A stretch of DNA of 6,291 nt. Origin: Chloroflexi bacterium UBA4733 (GTDB taxonomy: Bacteria > Chloroflexota > UBA4733). Positions 1 to 6,262 of this stretch are shown piece after piece. The notes below the pieces were generated by a model, which saw nothing but the letters and a program-made list of their open reading frames with translations, was not told where the DNA came from and ran no database searches. The stretch covers positions 1 through 6,291 of the forward strand of contig DHIZ01000079.1 in NCBI GenBank assembly GCA_002404055.1, read 5' to 3'. A program made the position numbers and the translations under genes. Within the stretch, counting starts at the first letter, position 1. Each line of letters opens with the position of its first letter.

Positions 1-231
1 GTTATTTCGTGACGGGTCCTTAGCAGCGCCGGCCAGGCTTCAGCGGAGCTGCTCGTCGTCACCAGTACGGAGATGCTCGAGGCGGCGCAGGACTTCTGTG
101 CCGAGATGTTCGATCCCGCCGTGCGCCCCCGCCCGTTGGGCGGCCGTGCCGTTGCCGTAGCACGCCGTCTGAACTGCGCTTCGGTCCAACCGTGCCGTCC
201 CGAAGGCAACCGCAACTTGACGTGCAGGATC

Positions 232-257
232 GGTTCCCCCACGGCAGTGGGGGAACC
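232..257. repeat. Perfect 11-bp GC-rich hairpin
   Basis: GGTTCCCCCAC at 232-242 is the exact reverse complement of GTGGGGGAACC at 247-257, with the tetraloop GGCA (243-246) between them. It lies 67 nt beyond the stop of the minus-strand acetyltransferase gene, so it could stabilise or end that transcript. No T-run follows on either strand, so it is not a textbook Rho-independent terminator. The arms loosely resemble the palindromic core of some type I-E CRISPR repeats, but there is only one copy. A dispersed intergenic palindrome is the most likely explanation (inference). The hairpin itself is certain from the sequence; its role is not. Confidence 0.85.
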
Positions 258-274
258 TGGCGAGCGGTGCGAGC

Positions 275-293
275 CGGAGGGGGCCTTCCTCCG
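275..293. repeat. Short GC-rich stem-loop downstream of the GNAT gene
   Basis: CGGAGG at 275-280 pairs with CCTCCG at 288-293 around a 7-nt loop. It sits 31 nt past the stop of the minus-strand acetyltransferase gene and 17 nt from the stronger hairpin at 232-257. Together the two could act as a transcript 3' end. A 6-bp dyad is easily found by chance in GC-rich DNA, and no T-run follows, so the function is uncertain. Confidence 0.4.
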
Positions 294-324
294 CGCCTAA
301 CGCCGCGCAAAGTGCGAAAGTCCC

Positions 325-912
325 TCACCGGACGGCGCCGATTACCAGCTTCGCCGGCCACTCCTCTTTGAGGATCGAATACAGCTTCAGGTCCCGATAC
401 TTGCCCATCACCTGCGTGTGCTGGCGTAGCACGCCTTCGAACTGCATGCCGAGCTTCTGCATCACGCGCTCGGAAGCCACGTTCTCGATCTCGCAGCGAG
501 CTTCGATGCGGTTGAGTTGGAGTGTCTCGAAGCCCAACTTGATGACTGCGCCGACCGCCTCCGGCATGAGGCCCTGGCCCCAATAGGGTTGAGCGAGCGT
601 GTAGGCGATCTCGGCTCGGCCGTGCCAGGCCATCACGTAGGCGAACCCGCAAGAACCGATGACGACGCCGTCCCGGCGGTGGACGATCGCCCAGGGACCA
701 ACGAGCCCCTCCGCGTAGCGCTTCAGGAGTTCCGTGACAAAGGCCTCGGTGGCGGCAACGGTGGGGTGCGGCGGCCAGGTGGTGTAACGGGCGACCGCCG
801 GGTCGGACGCATAGGCGAAGATGTCGTGGGCATCGCTGAGCCGCACCTTGCGCAGCAGCAGCCGGGGAGTTTCCAGCGTCGGCAGGTTGCGGAAGATATC
901 TTCCAGGTTCAA
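325..912 (-). CDS. GNAT family N-acetyltransferase, RimJ/RimL type
   Basis: Predicted to transfer an acetyl group from acetyl-CoA to an amine in the cytoplasm; the substrate cannot be told from sequence. The 195-residue protein is a single GNAT domain of normal length. The typical opening TLETPRLLLRKV (12-23) is followed by DAHDIFAYASDP (27-38), the acetyl-CoA loop YWGQGLMPEA (110-119, matching the Q/R-x-x-G-x-G/A pattern) and the C-terminal signature N144-x-x-S147-x-R149-V-M-x-K-L-G-M with FEG after it. RimJ/RimL and SpeG relatives share this layout; members also acetylate antibiotics or small metabolites, so no symbol is given. The start is TTG at 912-910: it places about ten residues before TLET, as expected, and there is no ATG nearby. 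No good Shine-Dalgarno precedes it, and the metH stop is only 20 nt upstream, so it is probably translated by coupling as the last gene of trpS-metH-GNAT. There is no signal peptide or membrane segment. Confidence 0.93.
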   Translation of the reverse strand: MNLEDIFRNLPTLETPRLLLRKVRLSDAHDIFAYASDPAVARYTTWPPHPTVAATEAFVTELLKRYAEGLVGPWAIVHRRDGVVIGSCGFAYVMAWHGRAEIAYTLAQPYWGQGLMPEAVGAVIKLGFETLQLNRIEARCEIENVASERVMQKLGMQFEGVLRQHTQVMGKYRDLKLYSILKEEWPAKLVIGAVR

Positions 913-932
913 GACGACGTTCTGTCCGTATC

Positions 933-3900
933 CTACGTCGCGCCGACCGGCTGGGGCTCTATCTCGTCCAAACGACCACCGCCGGTCTTGAAGACATGGA
1001 AGTACTTGGCTTGCGGGTGATGGACGACGAAGGCAGCGGTCGACTGGTCCGGCCAGAGCTGGTTACCCTCGGTGAGTTGCACGCCGATCAGTTGGTCCGC
1101 CGGCAAGGCTTTGAAGAGCTGGCGCTGATCGTCCAGGTTCGGGCAGGCCGGGTAGCCCCAGGAATAGCGCTTGCCCGCCTCGCCCGTGAGGCCAAGCTCG
1201 CAGCGGATGCGGCGGTTGGCGTACTCAGCCAGCGCTTCCGCCACGGTCACGGAGAGGCCGTGCAGCATGAGCTGGTCGTAGTACTCGCCGCGCTTTTCCA
1301 GTTGTTCGGCGTACTCGCTGGCGTAGGCGCCGGCGGTGACCACCTGGAAGCCGATCACGTCCATGCGGCCGGACTCGACCGGCGCGAAGTAGTCGGAGAT
1401 GCAGAGGTGCTCCTCCTCCTGCTGGCGAGGAAACCACATGCGCGTGAGTTCGCGCCTCTGGTCCTCGGGATGGTAGATGATCAGGTCGTTGCCGTCGGCT
1501 TGTACCGGGTAGTAGCCGTAGGCGATGCGTGGGCGAATGATCTGCTCGCGGATGGCGCGCTCCTGCAGTTGCAGCAGCAGCGGCTCGAAGTCGTCCGTGA
1601 TCAGGCGGTCGTAGTCGGCGCCCTTCTTCTTGAAGCCGCCCCATTGCAGGCGGAAGAGGACGTTCAGGTCCATCATCGGGTAGACGTCGTTCAGGTCGAT
1701 CGGCGTCAGTTCGCGCCCGCCCCAGAAGGGCGGCGTGGGGATTGGCACGTCGCGCTTGACCTTGGAGCGCACTGTGCCGTTGGTGACGACCGGCGCCGGC
1801 GTTGCACGGGCCGGCGTTGCCTGCGCCACTTCGCGAGCCTCGTCGACGACGTGCGTGACGAAATCGTGGCGGCGCGCTGGGTCCATCAGCCGGTCCATGA
1901 TGTCCAGCCCCTCGAAGGCGTCTTTGGCGTAGAAGACGCCGGAATCGTAGGGCTGGCCGTTCTTCACGAACAGGATGCGGCGACCGTACTGACGGTTGAT
2001 GGCGGCGCCGCCGATGATGACCGGGAACTGCAGGCCGCGCTTGTGCAACTCTTCCACGCAGAGCGGCATCTGTTTGGAAGTAGAAACCAGCAGGGCGGAG
2101 AGGCCAATGGCGTCGGCCTTGACCTCGATGGCCTTGGCAATGATGGTATCGACCGGCACCTGCTTGCCCAGGTCGTAGACGGTGTAGCCGTTGTTGCTGA
2201 GGATGGTGTTGACGAGGCTCTTGCCGATGTCATGCACGTCACCGAAGACGGTCGCCAGGACCACTTTGCCTTTGGTGTAGCCTTCCTGCTTCTCCAGGTA
2301 CTGCTCCAGGTGGGCGACGGCCTTCTTCATGACTTCAGCCGACTGCAGGACAAAGGGCAGGATCAACTCACCGGCACCGAAGCGGTCACCGACATCCTTC
2401 ATCGCCGGCAAAAGCGCGGCGTTGAGCACGTCGACGGCGGCTTCATTGCGCCAGCTCTCCTTGCCGACCGTCTCGGCCACCGCAGCAGCCGTCAGATCGA
2501 AGCGCCCCTGGCGCTCCGTAATGGCCTGATCCAGCAGCGCCTCGATCCCGGCCTTCTGGCGGTGCAGGATCTGCCAGTGGATCTTCTGATCGGTGGTCAT
2601 GCCGGCAGTGGGGTCCTCCGCTTCATTCTGGGCTTTGCCGGTGCTGCCGCCCTGCGCTTCAAAGAAAGCGATATAGGCCGGCAGCGCCTGGGCATGCGTG
2701 TTGAGCAGCAGGTCGTCGGCCAGTTGGCGCGTACTTTCCGGGATCTCGGCGTAGGGCCGCAGTTCCTTCGGGTTCATGATCGCCAGGTCCAGGCCGGCGC
2801 GGACGCAGTGGTAGAGGAAGACTGCGTTGAGCACTTCGCGGGCGGGCGGCGTCAGGCCGAAGCTGACGTTGCTGAGGCCGACGATCGTCAGCGTGCCGGG
2901 CAGTTCCTGCTTGATGGCGCGGATGCCCTCAATGGTCTGGCGGGCATAGTCGGCCATTGAGGGGTCGCCGGTCGTCACGGGCAGCACTATCGGGTCGAAG
3001 ATCAGCGCTTCCGGCGCTAACCCGTACTCACCGACGATGATCTCGTACATGCGGCGGGCGACCGCCAGCTTGTGCTCGGCGGTACGGGCCATGTCCTTCT
3101 CGTCGATTGTCATGGCGACGACCGCCGCGCCGTTCTCGACCACCGCCGGCAGCACGGCGTCGATCTTTTCGCGGCCGCGCTCCATGTTGACCGAGTTGAC
3201 CACCATGCGACCTGGATACTTTTTCATGGCCGCGACGAGCACATCCGGCTCGGTGGAGTCGACGATCAAAGGCACCGCCACGGACGCTGCCAGCTTCTTG
3301 ACGAGGGCGTCCATCTGCTCGCGTTCGTCGTCGCGCTCGGTGACGGCCACCGACACGTCCAGGGCGTGCGCGCCGTCCTCCACTTGCTGGCGGGCGATCG
3401 TCACCATGCCGTCGAAGTCGTCGGCCAGGACCAGCCGCTTCATGCGCTTGCTGCCGTTGGTGTTGACGCGCTCGCCCACGATCAGGGGGCGCGGCTCCTG
3501 GTGCAGCGCCGTGGCCGTCATGGCGCTGGCCAGCAGCGGCTCCGACTCGATCTGCCGTGGCGTGGGCGCCAGACCACCGACGCGCCGCACGAACTCCCGA
3601 ATGTGGTCGGGTGTGGTGCCGCAACAGCCGCCGATGACGTTGACACCGAAGTCCTTCACAAACTCTTCCAGCAGCACGCCCATCTCCTCCGGTGATTCCG
3701 GGTAGATGGCGACGCCGGCCTGGTTGAGCGGGATACCGGCATTGGGGATGCAGGAGATCGGCAGGGTGCTGTGGGAGCACAGGTAGCGGATGGGTTCGCG
3801 CATGTGCGTGGGGCCGGTGGAGCAGTTGATGCCGATGACCTGTACCGGCAAGGCTTCCAGCGTTGCCATCGCTGCGGCGATATCGGTGCCCAGGAGCATG

Positions 3901-4508
3901 CGGCCGGTCACGTCCAGCGTGATCTGGGCCTGGATCGGCACCCAGCGGCCAAACTCAGCGAAATAGCGATGGATGCCGGCGATGGCGGCTTTCAGTTCCA
4001 GCAGGTCCTGCGTGGTCTCGATGATCAGCAGGTCGCAGCCGCCCTCGACAAGTGGTTTGGCCTGTTCGGCGAAGACCGCGGCCAGGTCTTCGTAGCCTAA
4101 GCGACCCAGCGTCGGATCGTCGGTCGACGGCAGCATCCCTGTCGGCCCCATGGAACCGGCGACGAAGCAGGGGCGTTCCGGCGTCGAATAGCGGTCGGCC
4201 ACACGCCGCGCCAACTGCGCGGCCGTGAAGTTGACGGCATAGACCTCATCGGGAATGCCGTATTCTCCGAGCTTCAGGCGGCTGCCGCCGAAGGTAAAGG
4301 TCTCCAGAACGTCGGCGCCGACCTCCATAAAGCTAGTATGGATTTGCTCGACGATATCCGGACGAGAGATCGGCAGGTAATCATTGAAGCCTTCGTGGCC
4401 GCCAAAGTCGGCGGCGGTCAGTTCCATCGCCTGCACGGTGGTGCCGAAGGCCCCGTCAAAGATCAGGACGCGGCGTTGCAGTTCCTGCAGGTAGCGACTT
4501 TCCGGCAT
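933..4508 (-). CDS. metH: Cobalamin-dependent methionine synthase (5-methyltetrahydrofolate-homocysteine methyltransferase)
   Basis: Makes methionine and tetrahydrofolate from homocysteine and 5-methyltetrahydrofolate, using methylcobalamin as carrier, in the cytoplasm. At 1191 residues it is full length, with four modules in order. Homocysteine domain (about 10-315): zinc ligands Cys229 in GINCS and Cys295/Cys296 in GGCCGT. Pterin domain (about 340-610): VGERVNTNGSK at 344-354. Cobalamin module (about 640-880): cap helices with L717-P-x-V720, then D757-V-H759-D-I-G762, His759 being the lower cobalt ligand, and GGAA at 833-836. Reactivation domain (about 920-1180): the AdoMet motif R1114-x-x-x-G-Y-P1120. 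An Ala/Pro-rich linker (about 895-912) joins the last two modules. Segments such as QSTAAFVVHHPQAKYF resemble actinobacterial and Thermus-type MetH rather than E. coli. The residue matching E. coli Ser810 is Thr810. The ATG shares one base with the trpS stop (TAATG); the nearest AGGAGA (4530-4525) is 16 nt upstream, so coupled translation is likely. No cobalamin or SAM riboswitch is seen. Confidence 0.98.
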   Translation of the reverse strand: MPESRYLQELQRRVLIFDGAFGTTVQAMELTAADFGGHEGFNDYLPISRPDIVEQIHTSFMEVGADVLETFTFGGSRLKLGEYGIPDEVYAVNFTAAQLARRVADRYSTPERPCFVAGSMGPTGMLPSTDDPTLGRLGYEDLAAVFAEQAKPLVEGGCDLLIIETTQDLLELKAAIAGIHRYFAEFGRWVPIQAQITLDVTGRMLLGTDIAAAMATLEALPVQVIGINCSTGPTHMREPIRYLCSHSTLPISCIPNAGIPLNQAGVAIYPESPEEMGVLLEEFVKDFGVNVIGGCCGTTPDHIREFVRRVGGLAPTPRQIESEPLLASAMTATALHQEPRPLIVGERVNTNGSKRMKRLVLADDFDGMVTIARQQVEDGAHALDVSVAVTERDDEREQMDALVKKLAASVAVPLIVDSTEPDVLVAAMKKYPGRMVVNSVNMERGREKIDAVLPAVVENGAAVVAMTIDEKDMARTAEHKLAVARRMYEIIVGEYGLAPEALIFDPIVLPVTTGDPSMADYARQTIEGIRAIKQELPGTLTIVGLSNVSFGLTPPAREVLNAVFLYHCVRAGLDLAIMNPKELRPYAEIPESTRQLADDLLLNTHAQALPAYIAFFEAQGGSTGKAQNEAEDPTAGMTTDQKIHWQILHRQKAGIEALLDQAITERQGRFDLTAAAVAETVGKESWRNEAAVDVLNAALLPAMKDVGDRFGAGELILPFVLQSAEVMKKAVAHLEQYLEKQEGYTKGKVVLATVFGDVHDIGKSLVNTILSNNGYTVYDLGKQVPVDTIIAKAIEVKADAIGLSALLVSTSKQMPLCVEELHKRGLQFPVIIGGAAINRQYGRRILFVKNGQPYDSGVFYAKDAFEGLDIMDRLMDPARRHDFVTHVVDEAREVAQATPARATPAPVVTNGTVRSKVKRDVPIPTPPFWGGRELTPIDLNDVYPMMDLNVLFRLQWGGFKKKGADYDRLITDDFEPLLLQLQERAIREQIIRPRIAYGYYPVQADGNDLIIYHPEDQRRELTRMWFPRQQEEEHLCISDYFAPVESGRMDVIGFQVVTAGAYASEYAEQLEKRGEYYDQLMLHGLSVTVAEALAEYANRRIRCELGLTGEAGKRYSWGYPACPNLDDQRQLFKALPADQLIGVQLTEGNQLWPDQSTAAFVVHHPQAKYFHVFKTGGGRLDEIEPQPVGAT

Positions 4509-5494
4509 TAGCGTAAACCAATCTTCTCCTGGACGTCGTGCAGCGTCCGCTCGGCGACCGCAGCAGCACGATCGCGGCCTTGCCGCAGTTGATGATCCAG
4601 TTCGGCGGGGTCATTGGTGTAGCGGCGGTGCCCTTGCTGCAGCGGCTCCAGCGCCGTCACCACGAGGTCGGCCACTTCGCGCTTCACTTCGCCATAGCCT
4701 CGTCCGGCGAAGTGTTCCTCGACCTGCTGCTGGGATTCGTTGGCGAGCGTCTGGTAAATCTCCAGCAGGTTGGTGATGCCGGGGCGAGCCGCATCGAAGG
4801 TCGCCTCACTGCCGGAATCGGTCCTGGCACGCATGATCTTGCGCCGCACCAGGTCGGGCGGATCAAGCAAGGCGATGGTGCCGTTGGGGTCCACGTCGCT
4901 CTTGCTCATTTTCTGGGTCGGATCAGTGAGTGACATAATGCGAGCGCCCACCTCACCAATCATGGGGTCCGGTAGCACGAACGTGTCGCCGAAGCGGTGG
5001 TTGAAGCGCATGGCGAGGTCGCGCGTCAACTCGACATGCTGGCGCTGATCGTCGCCAACCGGCACCAGATGCGCCTGGTAGAGCAGGATGTCGGCCGCCA
5101 TGAGCACCGGATAGTCGAAGAGCCCGGCGCTGATGCGTTCGCCGCTGCCCTTGGCGATCTTGTCCTTGTACTGCGTCATGCGCTCTAACCACCCCATGGG
5201 TGTGAAGCAGTTGAGCAGCCAGCCCAGTTCGCTGTGGGCGGCGACGTGGGATTGCACGAAGATCACCGACTTCTGGGTGTCCAGACCGGCGGCCAGGTAG
5301 AGTGCCACCAGATCGCGCGTGCGCCGCCGCAACTCCTGCGGGTCCTGTGGCTCCGTAATGGCGTGCAGGTCGACGATGCAGAAGTAGTTCTCAAACTGGT
5401 CCTGCATGTCCACCCAACGACGCAGTGCTCCCAGGTAATTGCCCAGCGTGAGTTCGCCGGACGGCTTGATCCCAGAGAGCACCCGTTGACGCAT
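4508..5494 (-). CDS. trpS: Tryptophanyl-tRNA synthetase
   Basis: Class I aminoacyl-tRNA synthetase that charges tRNA-Trp with tryptophan using ATP; homodimeric and cytoplasmic in this family. From the start used here the protein has 328 residues, close to the roughly 330 usual for bacterial TrpS. Near the N-terminus, KPSGELTLGNYLG carries the HIGH-equivalent TLGN (residues 16-19). The tryptophan and ATP pocket segment DYPVLMAADILLYQAHLVPV follows, then GDDQRQHVELTRDLA, and then the KMSKS loop, intact as QKMSKSD with KMSKS at 195-199. The frame also has an ATG at 5536, which adds 14 residues (MQPNHIDTEVERRT) not expected in the family. I prefer 5494 because MRQRVLSGIKPSG matches the usual N-terminus, and because the 5536 ATG overlaps a promoter-like box. 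Against this, 5536 has the better ribosome-binding match (GAGGT about 10 nt upstream). The gene leads the unit with metH, whose ATG overlaps its stop. No T-box or trp attenuator is recognisable upstream. Confidence 0.96.
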   Translation of the reverse strand: MRQRVLSGIKPSGELTLGNYLGALRRWVDMQDQFENYFCIVDLHAITEPQDPQELRRRTRDLVALYLAAGLDTQKSVIFVQSHVAAHSELGWLLNCFTPMGWLERMTQYKDKIAKGSGERISAGLFDYPVLMAADILLYQAHLVPVGDDQRQHVELTRDLAMRFNHRFGDTFVLPDPMIGEVGARIMSLTDPTQKMSKSDVDPNGTIALLDPPDLVRRKIMRARTDSGSEATFDAARPGITNLLEIYQTLANESQQQVEEHFAGRGYGEVKREVADLVVTALEPLQQGHRRYTNDPAELDHQLRQGRDRAAAVAERTLHDVQEKIGLR

Positions 5495-5534
5495 CGTTCG
5501 CCGTTCCACTTCTGTGTCAATATGGTTAGGCTGC

Positions 5535-5543
5535 ATTGTACCA
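5535..5543 (-). promoter_or_regulatory. Possible extended -10 promoter for trpS-metH-GNAT
   Basis: Read on the minus strand, positions 5543 to 5535 are TGGTACAAT, which fits an extended -10 box (TGn followed by TACAAT). Transcription from it would begin near 5528 and leave a leader of about 34 nt before the trpS ATG at 5494; the ATG at 5536 would then be excluded. I see no good -35 hexamer at 16-18 bp spacing, because that stretch is the GC-rich hairpin element. This is a motif match only. Confidence 0.35.
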
Positions 5544-5547
5544 GTGA

Positions 5548-5591
5548 CCTCACCCCCCGCCCTTCTCCTGGGCGGAGAGGGGAGACTGAGG
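5548..5591. repeat. GC-rich nested hairpin, likely dispersed intergenic repeat
   Basis: The inner stem pairs CCCTTCTCC (5560-5568) with GGAGAGGGG (5574-5582), nine pairs including one G-T wobble, around the loop TGGGC. An outer arm CCTCA (5548-5552) pairs with TGAGG (5587-5591). A further dyad, GGAGAC (5590-5595) with GTCTCC (5602-5607), abuts it on the right. I recall this kind of sequence, a C-rich arm followed by a G-rich arm and read as LTPRPSPGRRGE in one frame, as a common dispersed intergenic element in GC-rich bacteria; copy number cannot be checked here. It fills the space between the divergent trpS and Uma2 genes, so it may shape both leaders. Confidence 0.7.
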
Positions 5592-5616
5592 AGACGGTAA
5601 TGTCTCCCAAGGTCGG

Positions 5617-5622
5617 TACAAT
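5617..5622 (+). promoter_or_regulatory. Possible -10 box for the Uma2 gene
   Basis: TACAAT matches the sigma-70 -10 consensus TATAAT at five of six positions. Transcription would begin around 5629, with about 30 nt before the ATG at 5660. No convincing -35 hexamer lies 16-18 bp upstream. The same eight bases, GGTACAAT, occur facing the other way at 5542-5535 before trpS, which makes the match slightly more credible. It rests on motif resemblance alone. Confidence 0.3.
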
Positions 5623-5647
5623 CCGGGATACCGATGGGACTGAGACG

Positions 5648-5653
5648 AGGAGG
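5648..5653 (+). promoter_or_regulatory. Strong Shine-Dalgarno that fixes the Uma2 start
   Basis: AGGAGG is a full match to the anti-Shine-Dalgarno core. One in-frame ATG (5654) touches it with no spacer, while the next in-frame ATG (5660) has a normal 6-nt spacer. The site therefore favours 5660 and rules out the long upstream extension of this open frame, which runs back through the hairpin repeat and antisense to trpS. Confidence 0.8.
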
Positions 5654-5659
5654 ATGGCG

Positions 5660-6262
5660 ATGGTCAGCGCAATCACGGCCCAGCGCATCTGGACCTATGC
5701 GGACCTGGAGGAACTACCCGACGATGACAATATCTACGACATTGTGGGAGGGGAAATCGTCGTGCGCAATGCGCCACCGATGGATCACGGCGATGCCCTG
5801 ACGGATCTGATTCAACTGGTGGTTATGGCTCAAATGGCGGGCTATGGTCGGATGTACACCACGACCACGCCGGTAGCGCTTGATTACGCCCAGCGCGGGA
5901 TGGCCTCGATTGACGTGCCGCATCCCGACATCCTGTTTGTTCGCGAAGATCGTCTCAACTTTCGGGGACCGCGGGGCTTTCAGGGCGTGCCTGATCTGAT
6001 CGTGGAGGTGCTGTCGCGGAGTACGCGGCGCGAACACCGCGCCGGTGGTCGGCTTTGGCAGGCATACGAGCGCAACGGCGTACCCTATTACTGGTTGGTC
6101 GATACGCGCAACCGCACGATCCGCCAGTACACGCTGATTGGCGAGCCCTACCAACGCGGTCACTATGGCGAACCAGTCACCTTGCGCGAAGGAGACACGC
6201 TGACTTCTGTGCTGTTCCCGACCGTCTCCATTCCGGTGGCTCAGGTGTTTCGCTACGTGTGA
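5660..6262 (+). CDS. Uma2 family putative endonuclease (DUF820, PD-(D/E)XK fold)
   Basis: A 200-residue protein of the Uma2 family, whose members are predicted restriction-endonuclease-fold proteins, often present in many copies in Cyanobacteria, Chloroflexota and Deinococcota; their biological role is largely unknown. Visible family features, in order: WTYADLEELPDDD (11-23); YDIVGGEIV (26-34), matching the usual YELIDGELV; PDILFV (89-94); PDLIVEVLS (111-119), with Asp112 and Glu116 as likely metal ligands; and GVPYYWLVD (140-148), followed by the C-terminal strand region ending LFPTVSIPVAQVF. The segment between these last two motifs, STRREHRAGGRLWQAYERNG (121-140), lacks the Asp-x-x-x-Lys usually found there and looks one or two residues longer. 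The nearest basic residue is Arg131, so activity is doubtful. The start at 5660 is set by AGGAGG at 5648-5653. The gene diverges from trpS and its neighbours give no clue to a partner. Confidence 0.92.
   Translation: MVSAITAQRIWTYADLEELPDDDNIYDIVGGEIVVRNAPPMDHGDALTDLIQLVVMAQMAGYGRMYTTTTPVALDYAQRGMASIDVPHPDILFVREDRLNFRGPRGFQGVPDLIVEVLSRSTRREHRAGGRLWQAYERNGVPYYWLVDTRNRTIRQYTLIGEPYQRGHYGEPVTLREGDTLTSVLFPTVSIPVAQVFRYV

Larger units (their letters stand above)
1..324. other. Intergenic stretch, no convincing gene; two hairpins
   Basis: This stretch lies downstream of the minus-strand gene unit and runs off the left edge of the window. I translated all six frames. The open stretches are short, overlap one another on opposite strands, and show no family motif. 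A 75-codon plus-strand frame (73-300) reads straight through the hairpin at 232-257, which argues against it being a gene. One minus-strand frame across about 50-230 gives a fairly protein-like peptide (it includes GGIEHLGTEVLRRLEHL and then a stop), but it has no credible start and I do not recognise it. It could be a decayed gene end or a dispersed non-coding element. No T-run follows either hairpin, so no classical terminator is visible. Confidence 0.6.

Noticed and set aside
232..257. CRISPR repeat of type I-E
   Set aside because: Only one copy is present, with no spacer-repeat periodicity and no cas gene in the window. A GC-rich palindrome alone is not enough.
232..293. Rho-independent terminator for the minus-strand unit
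   Set aside because: Strong stems are present, but no T-run follows on the minus strand, so the classical signature is missing.
73..300. 75-codon plus-strand open frame
   Set aside because: It reads straight through a perfect hairpin, has no ribosome binding site and no recognisable motif, and is short enough to be chance in GC-rich DNA.
59..652. 197-codon open frame on the minus strand overlapping the GNAT gene
   Set aside because: Arg/Pro/Gly-rich translation in a shifted frame of the acetyltransferase gene, running on through the hairpin at 232-257. It has the character of a shadow frame.
996..2960. 654-codon open frame on the plus strand opposite metH
   Set aside because: It is antisense to a clear, full-length metH. 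Its translation is low-complexity (runs of Leu, Val, Ala, Asp and His) with no family motif, as expected when a GC-rich gene leaves its complementary frame free of stops.
5515..5520. TTGACA -35 box on the minus strand
   Set aside because: It is a perfect hexamer, but no -10-like box lies 16-18 bp downstream, and a promoter there would start transcription inside trpS.
5234..5659. N-terminal extension of the Uma2 frame by 142 codons
   Set aside because: It is antisense to the trpS 5' half and passes through the hairpin repeat. The strong AGGAGG at 5648-5653 and the family N-terminus both point to the start at 5660.
5495..5660. T-box, trp attenuator, cobalamin or SAM riboswitch upstream of trpS-metH
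   Set aside because: The leader is too short and lacks the T-box core, a Trp-codon leader peptide or a B12-box-like sequence. The visible structure is the GC-rich hairpin repeat.
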